The notes below the pieces were generated by a model that saw only the letters and a program-made list of their open reading frames with translations, was not told the DNA's origin and ran no database searches. This document shows positions 39,444 through 52,400 of a stretch of 64,000 nucleotides of DNA, piece after piece. The translations under genes were made by a program, and so were the position numbers. The DNA is from Hybos culiciformis. Lineage: Eukaryota; Arthropoda; Insecta; Diptera; Hybotidae. The DNA is taken from the NCBI GenBank assembly GCA_964007475.1, contig OZ023273.1:120451812-120515811 (forward strand). The letters are read 5' to 3'. Numbering within the stretch: position 1 is the stretch's first letter; each line of letters starts with the position of its first letter.

Positions 39444-40558
39444 TTTATTTTAGTGTTTTTTTTTTTTTGTTGCTTTACTTTTTTTTTTTAAGTGAGTTAT
39501 TATCGTTTTAATTCTAAAAGTTATAGTAAGTAAGTGTTACTTTGAATTATTTTTATATTTTCTGTTCTGTTTTATGTTTTATTTTCTTCTAATTTCTTTT
39601 TATTTTTATGAACATAGAACACTTCTTAAATATTTTTAATGATTCTGTTTTTCTCTGCTATTAAATTATGTAATTTATCGTTAAACTTGAAAAATTTATT
39701 TATTCCCTGCGTGCCTAAACACCAGGATATTCAATATATAAAATTCTTATTTTGTCCTTTATACTTTTATTTTCCTTTTGTGTTTTTATTAAGGTCTTAC
39801 TTGGTTCTATGTAAAAAAAAATAAAATAAAATTTAATAAAATAAATAAGTAAGAAAACAAAAGAAAATTTATTTCCGGTTTAAATTAAAAAAAAAGGACA
39901 AAAATTATGCAGGAAAAATAATAGAAAATCTTAAATAATTAAATTATTGAAAAAAAAAAAAATTATTGAAGACAAAATTCATATAGTTTCAAGTTTTAAA
40001 CATAAATTAGAAGTAAATTCTTATTGAACTTAATAATATGTGTTTAAAAGAAACAGTTTCTTAAAAGAGGCTTTGGGCTACAAAAATCAATATTATAATA
40101 GTTCCCATACAATGTTTTTTGCTGACATGTTTTCAAGTAAATTAAAAAACGATATAAAAACGAAACCGTCAATTAGATTTATATGTTTTCTTTATTAAAT
40201 ATAAAGATTTTATGGTTTCTTGATTATTATACAATCGCCAAACCACATATATTTTATAATTTCTGTTTCGCAATTTTTTTCACTTTTACCTAACTTTTCC
40301 TAACGTAGGAGTATTCTATTAAATTATTATTAATTTAAAACATAATTTCAAGAAATAAATTCAAAGAAGGTTTCTGACATATTAAACAAAAAAAAAACCT
40401 TTATTCTTTATTATTCCTTTAATCAAATAAAAATAAAATTTTAATTAAAATTTATTATGATAATTTTCAGCCCCGGAAAATTAATGTTTTTGAATTCTAA
40501 AATATATACTTATTCCTTATGCCCACAGATGCCACCAATAAATTTGCATTCCTCTTAA
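39444..40558 (-). other. Upstream region of PKC: 5' UTR/promoter expected, no motif recognised
   Basis: On the minus strand the bases directly before the PKC ATG are A-rich with no convincing acceptor, so the 5' UTR probably continues uninterrupted from 39444 rightward. No TATA-type or initiator element stands out from the general A/T background, and no ORF is convincing. Confidence 0.4.
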
Positions 40559-40560
40559 TA

Positions 40561-41117
40561 CAGTGGAGGTCCATTATAACGAATCATATAATGTTCAGAC
40601 TGATTTGTTATATCGAATAGTTCGGTATATCGAGTAAATTTTTTTGTGAACTAAAAAGAAGAAGCTAGCTATATCATTAATTTATAGTACATTTTTATTA
40701 AGTACAGATTACATTTTTATTCATACATGTTTGTTTTGCATATTATTAAAGTCATATTAGTTATAAAATGAAATTTATTTTTATTTAAAAAAATTATGAA
40801 TCTTTGTTTGTTTAATTTTGGTTTTTAAACTTAAGATATTAGCTTTTTCTCGCAAAGTTTGTAGAATCGCAATTTCTGCATGTGGAACATCATTAGCTTC
40901 ACACCAATTTAAATTGAACAGCTTCAGTGTGTTTTATTGCGCCTATACTTAGCTTTGTTTAAAATTCAAGTTTTAACCAGAAAAGAATAAAAATTTGTTA
41001 TATCGGATACTAAAATTTCTATACATTCGCTATTTAGAGACATTAATGTAAAAAATTTCATTGTACGTTATATGGAATATTCGTTATATCGTAATTCGTT
41101 ATATTGGACCTCCACTG
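40561..41117 (-). mobile_element. 557-bp pogo/Tigger-type element with TA duplication
   Basis: The left end reads CAGTGGAGGTCCATTATAAC; the inverse of the right end reads CAGTGGAGGTCCAATATAAC. TA flanks both (40559-40560, 41118-41119). CAGTnnAnGTCC..TATAACGAA is the typical pogo/Tigger terminus, and internal copies of TTATATCG-type motifs sit near both ends. A minus-strand open stretch around 40800-40945 (including NWCEANDVPHAEIAIL) may be a remnant of the transposase C-terminus. That is a guess; the element is an internal-deletion derivative. Confidence 0.85.
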
Positions 41118-42834
41118 TATAATGAAAAAACAAAAACAAAACATAACATAATCAACAAGTTATAAAAATAAGCATTTGTGAAATACAATTTTAATACATT
41201 TATATATAATAATAAAAAAGAATACCTATTTGTAATAAATTTTTGAAAAATATTATCTTAGTGTAAACAGAAACGAAAATGAAAAAACATTAACTAGACA
41301 TTATAGTTCACTATATTAGAATTTTAATATATATTTTTTTTTGTTGGTATTTTTAACGAGAAATATATTTGTATTTTATTCAATCTAGTGTAAAATGATA
41401 TAAAATCAAACAATTTTATTATCATCTCATCATCAACATTACATATTACAATTTCCCGATAAAAAAGTACAATAATTAATAGTTGTTTTCCTCTGAGGAT
41501 TCGTCAAAAGAAAACGACATTATAAAAAATTTAAGCAAATATATAAAACTCATATTTATTTTCATTATATAGTTTCGTTATTTAGTTATCAGATTTTTTT
41601 ATTAGAATCATTACTTTTGTACTTAACTAAATTTACAACTCTTTAGAAACCTTCAATTATTTCTAAAAAAACTTTTTTTATTCCAGAATTTAATAGGTTT
41701 GGTAGAAGGACTTCTTCTAAATATTCTCAAATAAAAAGACAAGTTTAATTTATGTGTTTTTATCAAAACAGAATCAATATAGTACGACTCTTCTACCATA
41801 GAAAGAATTTTTTTTTTAAGAAAATGTTATGATTTTCATGATATAGGTACTCGTAACATTTTAACTCTTATTTTCTTTCAATTCTTCTCAATTTAATAAT
41901 AAAAATAATTTTTCCATTGAGAATAAATAAATTGTAAAACATAAATAAAAATATTTTCACAATTTCTTTATTTTAAATATAATATTATGTAGGTAGGTAT
42001 ATCGATAAAAAAAAAATTCAATCAAATTGTGGATTCTTTTTTAATATTTTTTTTTTTGTTACTTCTTGGAACAAATCAATTTTAATGCTAAAATTAAGGT
42101 TATAAGAAAAAAAGAAAAGAAAACAATCTTTGGAAATAAGATCAAAATAGGTAGTAAATACATTATTATTATTATTATTATACCTACTTGTTATTCAAAA
42201 TTCTTCGCGAGATCCATACAAAAATGTTTTATTTAATTTAAATTCTGAATAAATATAAAAAAAAATTCTTAAAAATTTTTATATTTACGAAAAAGTTAAA
42301 TAAGCATAAAAAAAATATAGATTCTGAATATTGTTAAAAAATATATTTTTTTATGAAATTAAAATTACATTAAATTTTCGATGTGATATTAGTCAGCAGA
42401 ACTTGATACATTATAATAGATGTATTGAAAATAATTTCGAAAAAAAAAAAACAAATAATCCAAATAATAAAAATTAGAAATAAATTACCAATTTGTTTTG
42501 AGAAATTGCAGATCTGCTTCTTGAATAATTATTTATAAATATATACATTATATATACTTTCCCACAGAATTCATAATAAATTAGATCTACATTATTATTT
42601 ATTTATATACATATACAGGTAATGATTTTGTTTATTTTTTAATCAATTAAAATTGAGTGTAGAATTTATTTAGGAATGGTTTTATGAACTAACTCACTAG
42701 ATTGTTTGCAATAAGTAAAAGCTGTATTTATTGTTCCCCGAAATTTTGCTAGTTGATGATTTTAAGTCATTGGTTCCAAAACAGCTTAAAATTGCTAATT
42801 ATTTCGAATTTAATTATATTAACAGAGTGGTAAG

Positions 42835-43866
42835 CAATGGTGTTATCTAGCCGGTACGGTCCGGTACGCCCGTACCGATTGTTAAAAAAGAGTAAGAACT
42901 CCGTACCGGTAGCTGAAGCAAGTTTCATTGATCAAAAATTACCCGAGTTTCATGCGAGCTTTCAGTTTATATAAGATTTTTGACAATACAAAAAAAATGG
43001 TTTGTTATCTATGAAAAAATTAATGTAATAAATTAAAAGTTTTTCTCAATACGAAATTGTATATTTTTTGAAACAAATATTGAAATAGGCTCAAGTTTTT
43101 TTTTTAATTTTATTTTCCAAAATACACTAACGCTTATTGTCTAGGCATGCCATTTTTCTTATTCACGAAGTCTCATTAGAATTCAACATTCACATTAACT
43201 GTACTGATTTGTATACTTTTATTGGAAATGATTATTTTTTTAAAGTTAAAATTTAAACTGAATCGTAGTACCTACTGATTTTTATTTTGATATAGTGTGC
43301 GAAATATTAAATAAAAGAAAACTGTATTGCAAGCCGTGTTTGTTTCTTGTTGCATTTTTGCTGATTCGAAAATATATTCGTACTCACAGTAAATTAACTC
43401 AAGTAAGTTCTTGTCACTACTTTCGTATTAGTTTTTTAAGAAATATTAAATAATAGAGGTAAAGTTATATAATTCCCATAAAGATTTTATTATGAATTTA
43501 AATATTATAAAATTTGAGGTTTCGCAATTTATACAAATACGAAGACACAACAAAATTTTGGATTCATTTTTTGGGGTTGCTGCATCAAAATTTTGTAAAA
43601 CAAGAGCCAGAAATGAGACTCAGCCGGGACCTGATCAAAAAAAAATCATGGAAGCTCAGTTTGGAGCTGCTCTTAATAACCTTATTGAATCTCTGCCTGG
43701 TGGTACCCCCCAACTTATACGTTATATGGTACCCCCCAGGTTACAGGGCCAATATATTATTTTTGACTAGATATAAAAAATAAAGTTTTTTATAACATTA
43801 AAAAAATTTATAAAATTATAAAAAAATGTCCGTACCGGTTAACAAAACATTTAGATAACACCACTG
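42835..43866 (+). mobile_element. 1032-bp hAT-type non-autonomous element, 8-bp duplication GTGGTAAG
   Basis: Left end CAATGGTGTTATCTA; inverse of right end CAGTGGTGTTATCTA. GTGGTAAG at 42827-42834 recurs at 43867-43874: an exact 8-bp duplication, as made by hAT transposases. Just inside both ends are CCGGTACGG/CCGTACCGG palindromes, several at the left and one at the right (about 43829-43838). The interior contains a relatively G+C-rich segment (43590-43770) open in two frames (43492-43770 and 43514-43783). I do not recognise either product, and no hAT transposase motif is visible. Confidence 0.85.
43492..43783 (+). pseudogene. Unidentified coding-like segment inside the hAT element
   Basis: Two overlapping plus-strand frames of 92 and 89 codons cover a segment with balanced composition (for example MEAQFGAALNNLIESLPGG in one frame and LLHQNFVKQEPEMRLS in the other). 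Two near-copies of TGGTACCCCCCA lie 36 bp apart (43700-43740). It could be a transposase remnant or a captured host fragment. Neither frame shows a recognised domain, so this may not be coding at all. Confidence 0.25.
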
Positions 43867-46800
43867 GTGGTAAGTAATAAATATGTCTAAACTATAAAGT
43901 AATAAAATATAAGATTTATTTAAGTTTTTATGGTGAAAAGGAACGTGCTGGTATGTTCACTTTGGTTTTGAAAACATCAATAATTCATTAAATTAGATTA
44001 AATTCCTACAAAAGTTTTCATCGTATAATTCGAACACTCTTAGTCTAGAGGCTCTAAATCTCTAATATGTAAGCAACCAGCAGCGTTAAAAGAATTTCTT
44101 CATTCGTAAATTAAAGCTAAAAAAACAATTTAATTTTATTACAATTTTAAGTAAATAAAAAAAAAAAAATTGAATTCATCCCATTTTTTTTTTTTCCTAA
44201 CAAAAAACAATAAAGCCAATACAAAATTTCTATTTTTGACATTTTATTATATTGGTAAAATAAATATGCATAAATATTTTACATAAAAAAAATTAAATAT
44301 TAATTTTGGCAGGATTGAAATAAAAAACAAAAATATGACGACAACAAGTTGTTATTTTTATTCTTTTTTTTTTTTTTTCTTTCTGTACAAAATTTTAAAT
44401 TCAAACCAACAAAAAAAAAATTTTTATTTCGACCGAAAAAAAAACCCAATAATTTAAATGTGAAAACAAAAAATAAAGGAAAAACACAAGAAAAAAAAAA
44501 TACACACAAAAACTACTTAGCGAGGATAACGAATTTTATCCTTCTGTGTTAAATAGATTTCTCGTTTCGGATCTTTTTCAACTCAAGTGGAAAAATAAAT
44601 GTAACAGATGAAAATAAAAAAAAATATATTTTTTTTTTATCTATATACACAATATTGTTTATTTATATACTTGTGTATATATTATATATATATAATTATT
44701 ATTTATTTATTTTGAATAAAAAAAAAAACAATTGATTCTTTTTTAAATAAAATCATTATATATATATAGTATATTATATGAAATATACATATGTATATAA
44801 TGATCTAAAAATGTATGTATTCGGGTTAATAAAAAAAAAAAAAGGAAAATTAATATTAAATGACCCAATTTTCTTTACACTTTTACTATAATATGTTATG
44901 TACTTTTTTTTTTTTATTTTTCTTTTCTGATGGAAATAAAAAAATAAATAAATAAAATGTTTTCTTTTTTTTTATTGAGCACCACCACGACCGTTAACTC
45001 TGAAAATTTTAATCGAAGTGAAAATTTAAAATATTTCTTGCCAATTGAAAAAAAAAAAAAGAATACCCTCATTAAGGGTTTCTAAAAGCTTTTTCTCATC
45101 ATGAAGTTATATTTTTATAATATGCGTATATATTTTTCCATATATGTAAGAAAAATTGTTTAAATTGTCAATAGATTTTTGCTATAAAAACCAAAATTTT
45201 GTTCATTTAAAAAAAAAAAAACAATGAAATGTTATTTTTTGGTCGTAAGTAACAAAATGTCGATGTAACAAAATTTACTTTTTTTCGTTGAATGAGCTAT
45301 TTGTTATTAGTACGGGTACTCCTTTAGTTGTCAAAGATTGGGCACCACTATTCCAGCAAAATAAAATTTAAAAATTTTATAACTACAAAACTAAAAAAAA
45401 AAAAATCAATATAATTTAAAAAGAAAGAAAGGCGTTTGTAATAGCTTAACAACGCTATATTGAAAGCTTGAAAAATAGAAAAGTGTATATAAAAATAAAT
45501 ATACCTATATCTAACAAAATGAATATAAATTTTATGTATATAATATGTTTTTTGTAAAAAAGAAAAAGCTCAACCTACATATAAGTATGTACATAAACAT
45601 ATGTATATACATTTTTTAATTAAGGAGAAGAAATTGCGTTCTGAGAACGTGAAAATAGAGATTTTCCGTTATACAATATTAATAATAATAATAATAAGAA
45701 TTCTTTGAACCCTTCCCTTATATTATTATTTAGCAACAATTTAAAGTTCGACGAAATGCGCCTTTGATATTATTAGAGAGTAAGTATAGGTATATACCAA
45801 CTTTAAATTTCAAACAAACTATATAACTTTTTCTTTTTTAAAACGAATTTTTTTTTATATACATATCAAATTAACTATAGGTTAATTTTAATTTTATAAC
45901 TCTAACTTTTACGTCATGTCATAAATATTAAAAAGAGGACATTAGTATTACATGCAAATATAAATGCTTTTCCCTTTAGGTTTAACTTTATAATTATCCA
46001 GGTAAAAACTTTTGTCATTTTTAAAACTACGTAGTGTATAATGGTGCTATATCTTATATTTATAATAATATTTTAGCTATAACAAGAGTGTGCATTTTGT
46101 AGTTTATAAACATACTTATATTAACTTTTATAGTTATATTATATGTGTATATCAAAATTTTTAATTTAATAAAAGTACATATACAGCTGAATTCTTAATA
46201 CTTTTATATATTTGTATTTGACATCCACCTGTTAGATAAAATATTGGTATAAGCTCTTGCCAGGTTTTAGATTTTATTTCTTTTTGGATATATAGTTTAT
46301 ACATACTTATATCTATAAAACTAACCATATTATCATGTTATATTGACGAATATAATATCAACGATGTGTTACGTACTTGAGTGTATATAATTCATTTAAT
46401 ATAATCGTCGGAAAGATATTATTTTTCTATACACACGCTTGCTTACAGACAGTTTAACAAAAAAAAAAAAACATTTAATTAAAAAATCACTTGGTCAACT
46501 AATTTTTTATTTTTTTTGCATTTTGTAAATAAAATGTTTATGAATCAATTCTAGGGTAATACTACCTATATAAAACGTGATACAAAAATGCATTTTTTTT
46601 TATTAATATATTTTTTTTATAAATTTTTTTTTTATGCATGTAATAATATTTTGTATCCAATTATTTACAGCTTAAGATTTAAATTTATATAAATATTTCC
46701 TTTTTTCTTATAGACGAAAAAATAAAAAATAAATTAATTAAATTAGTTCTAGAATAAAATTCTTTTAACAGTTCAGCTCACAAATTATTTAATGAAGCTA

Positions 46801-48029
46801 CATATCGATCACACTAGAAATATTTGATGGCTGTATTTCAAGAAACATTTACCGTCTAAGATTGAGGGTTAGAAAATGACTTGTACATAAATTTTATATG
46901 AAAATTAATTAGGCTCGATTTCTTCTCATTCTTTTTTATTTTATTGAAATCAGCTCCTTGTCTGTTAGGAAATTTAGTCTAGACATTAATCGTCAATCGA
47001 GTATATTTCCAAGAGTTTTTCACGATTAAACAAAATCGACTTTATTTTTATATTTCAGATACATATTTGAAATTCCTAAAATTTCAGCTTTACATTTTAG
47101 TCATTTCATTCTAACTTTTTATCTCTTCTCATCTAAATACTTATAGTTGCATTTTTGTATAGCATAAAGGTTTTCTATTATAATTCAAGAAGATAAAAGC
47201 AACTTCTTGATCAAAAGTATTTGCTTTTGAGAAAAAAAAAAAACAATATCAATGATTTGATGTACAAAAAAAAATATAATTTTACTTCATGATACTTAAA
47301 ATGTTAAAAAGATGAAAATCACTCTTGGGTACACTGATGGTAATAAGGACTTGCATTTTTCATTCAATCCCTAAAGGAACGGAAAATTTATCAAAAAAAA
47401 AAAACTTGGAGCCTTCAAGTTTAAAAGTTATTTAAAGGTTTTTAAAAAAGTTTTTTGGTCTTGTCTACTATAATATATGTTTTTATAGTCTTTATACACA
47501 TAAAATGACAAAACCAATTTTAAATATATTTATCTTGCAAATAAGAAATTTATTGATTGAAAATTATGTGTCGATGGAAATTTCTATTCTTTTTACGGTT
47601 ACATTATATAGGTAGAGAAGATGAAAATAAACAAAAGAAGAAAAAACAGACATTGAAAATTATTGTAAAAATATTTTTATTGGAAAAATTGCAGTTACTA
47701 CAAACATTTTTAATACTTGTTAACGTGACCAGATTACTTTATTTTGGACAAATTCTTTTTTTTTTATATTTCTTTTTTTCATCTCTTAAAATCACTTCTT
47801 TCTTTTTTTTCAAACATAATATGTGTGAGTTTAATAACTTTTTCATTTGCAATACTTTTCATATTCTAATATCTTACAAAATGTTATTCCCAATTTTTAT
47901 TTCTTACACCATAAGTCTCAAAAGCCAAATTATAAAGTGTAAAAGTTATGTTTCGTAAAGGAGTATAAATACTTATATAAAAATTGTTTTTATTAAAAAA
48001 TCGGTCCATATACATTTTGTCCTCATATC

Positions 48030-48128
48030 ATGAATTTTCTTCTGTTTTGGATAAAAGAATATGATCACGTTACACTCATGACAGCAATAGAAAATGAATT
48101 TGAACTTGAACGTTATTTCGTTCCTTGA
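48030..48128 (+). pseudogene. Possible acyl-carrier-protein-like fragment
   Basis: A 32-codon frame from ATG to TGA contains DHVTLMTAIENEFELE. This resembles the helix-II region of mitochondrial acyl carrier protein (family pattern DHVExxMAIEDEFxxEI), but the D-S-L attachment motif is missing. The surrounding frame does not continue the family in either direction. A decayed retrocopy is possible, and chance similarity cannot be excluded. Confidence 0.2.
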
Positions 48129-48219
48129 ATTTATTTACAGGCAGTCATTGAAGTAAAAGAATAAATACCTTATTTATTTCTTTTACAAAAATCAGTTAAA
48201 TTTGAAATGGGAATTACTT

Positions 48220-48262
48220 ATCTTCATGCATTGTTTTCTTATCTTCATGCATTGTCTTCATA
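48220..48262. repeat. Short tandem duplication (about 22 bp twice)
   Basis: CTTATCTTCATGCATTGTTTT is followed directly by CTTATCTTCATGCATTGTCTT. Confidence 0.85.
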
Positions 48263-49198
48263 TAGATACTAGTATATGCATATAAATATATTATATACAT
48301 TCAATTTATGGTTCATATAAAAATTCATTTAAGTAATTTCTTGTTTAAAATTTGTCATTTTCATGTTTAAAATTTGGCTTTTCAACTTCTACTACTTTTG
48401 TTTTTATAACCTTTGTTTTTGTGGAATTATTTTTGTGGTGAAACTTTCATCACACTGATTTTTTTTCATAAATCATTATTCCTGGTTCAACTCTGAATCT
48501 AAAGATTTTATGAGTTTTTCAATATAGATTGTGCGATTTTTTATCCAATATTTACATGTATGTATACCTAAATATTCTCGTATAATAATTAGAATTTTCG
48601 ATTCTTTTAACAACCGTGTTCGAAACAAAGTGATGATATATGCATAGTTATTGTCTTTAACGAAATTATATAATTATACAATCTATTTCATTTACTTATA
48701 CCTTTTACAAAATATTCACTATTCTTAATTATATAATGTAGTTATTTTTAAAAATTATTTTGATTATAAAATTTATCAAATTCGGCTGTATTATTTAATT
48801 TTACAAATATCTTATCTAGACACAGTTGATTAGAACTATAATGTATATGTATATTTGTTTTTATTTTTTAGGCTGTTCGGAATATCTAATCAATAATCAT
48901 CCATTGAATCTTGGATAATCCTAGTTCGTGGATAATATTAAATATCAAATATATTTAATATAATATTATCATTTTCAAAATCTTCATTTAGAAATAATGA
49001 CAGCTTATTTTCCCTTATCTGCTTACAACATTTCTTTAAATCTATTATATGTCAGATTTTTGTTTATTATGCTTACAAAAATAATTTAGAATTTTACAGA
49101 ATTTATGGATTTTTTTTGTTATGCTCAGATTTTTTTTGTAACTGCGCCGAATATAACTTGTTCAAAATGTTTTTTACTTTGATTTCAATAACCCGTAG

Positions 49199-49458
49199 CA
49201 GCGGCGGATTTACACATTTGCCGCCTTTAGGCACTATTATAAAAATATCGGAAAAAAAACACATTTAAAAAAATTCATTTAACTTCAACATGACATTAAA
49301 ATTAGTTTGAGCAGATTTTGAGCTCTTAGCCTTAACCGATTCTAAAAAGTTATATACTATTTTGAAGTCCGAAAATTTTTTTTATTTAATTTTGCCGCCC
49401 ATTCAATTTTGCCGCCCTAGGCTCAAGCCTAGTGTGCCTATTCGTTAATCCATCACTG
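49199..49458. mobile_element. 260-bp hAT-type MITE, 8-bp duplication ACCCGTAG
   Basis: Left end CAGCGGCGGATTTAC; inverse of right end CAGTGATGGATTAAC. ACCCGTAG at 49191-49198 is repeated exactly at 49459-49466. Subterminal GCCGCC motifs (TTGCCGCCTTTAGGC left; TTGCCGCCCATTC and TTGCCGCCCTAGGC right) give it a much higher G+C than its surroundings. The CAGnGGCGGAT terminus is typical of hAT-family miniature elements. No coding capacity. Confidence 0.88.
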
Positions 49459-49466
49459 ACCCGTAG

Positions 49467-52400
49467 TTTCATTTTTATATTTTAATATAATGCAGATTTC
49501 ATTTAATTTGTTTATTACTACTGCGACGTAATGGGAACCAACCAAGGTTAGATCCGAAGGATTAAAATATATACTTCCATTTTTTAAATTATTATTATAT
49601 AATCATTTCAGTAATATCTATATCAAATTAAAATCATTATATATATATATCTATATCAAAATAATATTTGCTCGAAAAATGAAAACAAATGTATGGAATA
49701 AGATTAAAATAAGAATTGCTGCTTTGAATTGTATAATTGGAATAGCGACAACTTGCATTATATTATATTAATGAAAATCTGAATTTTTTATGCTGATAAT
49801 ATTATTCTAAATAAAATTTGTTTCATTATTTGCAAGTAAAATATAATCAAAACACATGAAAATAAATGATTCGAAGTTTATGAAATATATAAATATTTAT
49901 ATATAAATTATAACCATTTCAATTGAGGTATTCAAAAATTATATATTCTCTTACAATTGAACTAAAAACCAGAATTTTGTAGATTGTGGAACAATCCAAA
50001 ATCAAACCATAATAATAGTTAGTTGAAATAATGAGTTTCTTAACTTCGTCTCAAAAAAATAAAAATTGATACATTTGACGGAAAAAGTTAGACGGAAAAA
50101 ATGGTTTTGGCTTATTTCTTTACGTCGTTTGACTTTATCTTCGATTGTTTCATCGTTTCTTTAAAATATTATTTCCATAATAAAACAAAAATTAATTATA
50201 ACTTTTTAGCCCTCCAGTTTTTTTTTTTTTTTTTTTTTCGGAATAGATTTCTTAATTCATAAAGAGGACAAAAGTTACATAGAATATTAAAAGTATACAA
50301 AAAAAAAAATATGAAGACAACTTTTTTCATCTAAATGAGGACTTTCCTAATTAACCCTAATTATTATTTATTCTTTTTTCGAAAAGTCTCACAATGATGT
50401 GAGTTTCTTTGTTACACTTTGAAAAAAAAAAAAAAAATCTTATTTAGAAACATAACATTTAGTTGTTAATAAATAAGTAGGTATATTTTTATATGCTGCA
50501 TTAGCAAAATATAGTTTTTGATAATAAATAAATACACACAGGTGTATTATATTTAGTCGGCCGATCGCTCTAATTTAAGAAATCAATGAAATCAAAATAT
50601 CTACTAAGAAAAAAAAAACACAAAAAGTTTTCTGTCTTTCTTCTTTTAACTAACATAATGTGTTTCCATTTTTGCAGAACAACTTTCGCCTATACAGAAC
50701 AACTATTGATTGCAATGAATTATTTACAAGAAAAAAAAATTTAAATTTTTTTCTATATGAATTAATTTTTTTCAATTATTCTTTTTTTCATTAATTATTT
50801 TTATTAAATATAAAAATTATTTGATACAAGAATAACTACTGTTGAATTGCATTTCTTCACTACATTCAGCAATTTTACATGAAACATGAAATTATATAGT
50901 TCAATGACTAGTATATATATATAAATGTTTAAAATGTAAGAATCGTGACATGACATAAAGTTTATTAATACAATATTATGCGTAATGTGAATCTACAAAA
51001 TATAATATAGCTATTAATTTTCCAATCACAGAAATTCCAACTCTTTGTGGTTTTATATGTCTACGAAAATTTTAAAACAATGTTAAAATTAAAAATAGAC
51101 CAAAAAATTTTCAAACACAATGAATTTATTATTTTATAAGTTTCGCAAACATAACACTAACAAAGTTTAAATCAATAATTTTAAATAAATAAATGTACTC
51201 GAATTCATATAACGAACAGGCGCCACGTGCGCCGCCTCCGAGCCGACGAAATTATTTCTTTTCAATCAAATCCAAAGTCATTTATTTAGACAAAAAAAAA
51301 ACAATAATCAAAGGTTACAAATCAAAGTAAAATTTTGATTTTTCAATGTTGCGGTTAGAATATTATTATTGAATTTGTATTGTGATATGTTAAATTTTGT
51401 TAAAAATAAATAAATACTTTTTTTTTGGTTTTAAATTTCATATGAAATATTAAGTAAAATGTATAAGTAAAATATACATATATATGAACTACGAATACAA
51501 ACTTCTTTCACTACCATTAAATAAAATAAAGAATTTCACTATATTTTTTCTGCGGATTGTATACCTCTATAAAGTCTGTACCCATAAATGCAAATTAGAT
51601 TTATTAAACTATTTGGTATCTTTCCCAAATTATGGCAGTTAAGGTCACTTTCATCAAAGTTAAAGTACGCGATTTTTGGAAATCGAACTTAGAAGATCTC
51701 AAATTCGTAAGAAATTTATATAATTTTAAATGTTTTCAAAGCTTTAATGGATTCTGATAAAAAAATTTATGTGGGTAGTTAGATGTTAATTGAAGAAACC
51801 TAAATAAAAGCTGATTTCAATGAAAATTGGTATAAATGAATAGAGGAGCGGTCGTAGAAATATTTAAAAAAATTGACGGAACATATTTTGAATCAAAATT
51901 CTGAAAACAAGAATAATATACTATTTTATATTGTTTTAGAGTTTAATGCAATACTAAATAAAAAAAATATAAAAGAAAAAACACAATATTGGCAATTTAT
52001 TAATCTGTAACCCTAACACGGTTGGCTAGAAATAGTTAGGTATATATTCATATTTGTATTAAAGATTATTGTGGTTTTTTTTCAAATACAAGGTACATAA
52101 TATTAGTTTTATTTTAGATCGTAAACTGTTTATTTGCATTTGAAACGTAGCTTTTTTAAGTTCGTTCCGAAAAATACATTTCATGAATCGTATATATTAT
52201 TATATACATTATAAATTTATATTTTTTTATTTATGCATAGTTATGTAAGATTTGATTAAAATTCTAATAATTTCTATAAAAATCCTAAGAAATAAACTGG
52301 TAATTGGAAGTAAAAAAAACTCATTTCTCTTGAAAACATAGATCTTTGTATATAAAAATATTAAAATATTTTTTCAGCTATGAAGAATTTTGTCTGAAAA

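Larger units (their letters stand above)
43875..49190. other. Intergenic A+T-rich DNA, no gene recognised
   Basis: Dense A and T homopolymers. Two short protein-like stretches are treated as findings: a possible minus-strand terminal exon near 44976-45002 and a 32-codon plus-strand frame at 48030-48128. A 24-bp tandem duplication lies at 48220-48262. Nothing else is supportable. Confidence 0.5.

Noticed and set aside
47557..47958. 133-codon plus-strand open frame, the second longest in the window
   Set aside because: The product is dominated by F, L, I, K and N from A/T runs, with no domain, no splice context and no neighbours. It looks like chance openness.
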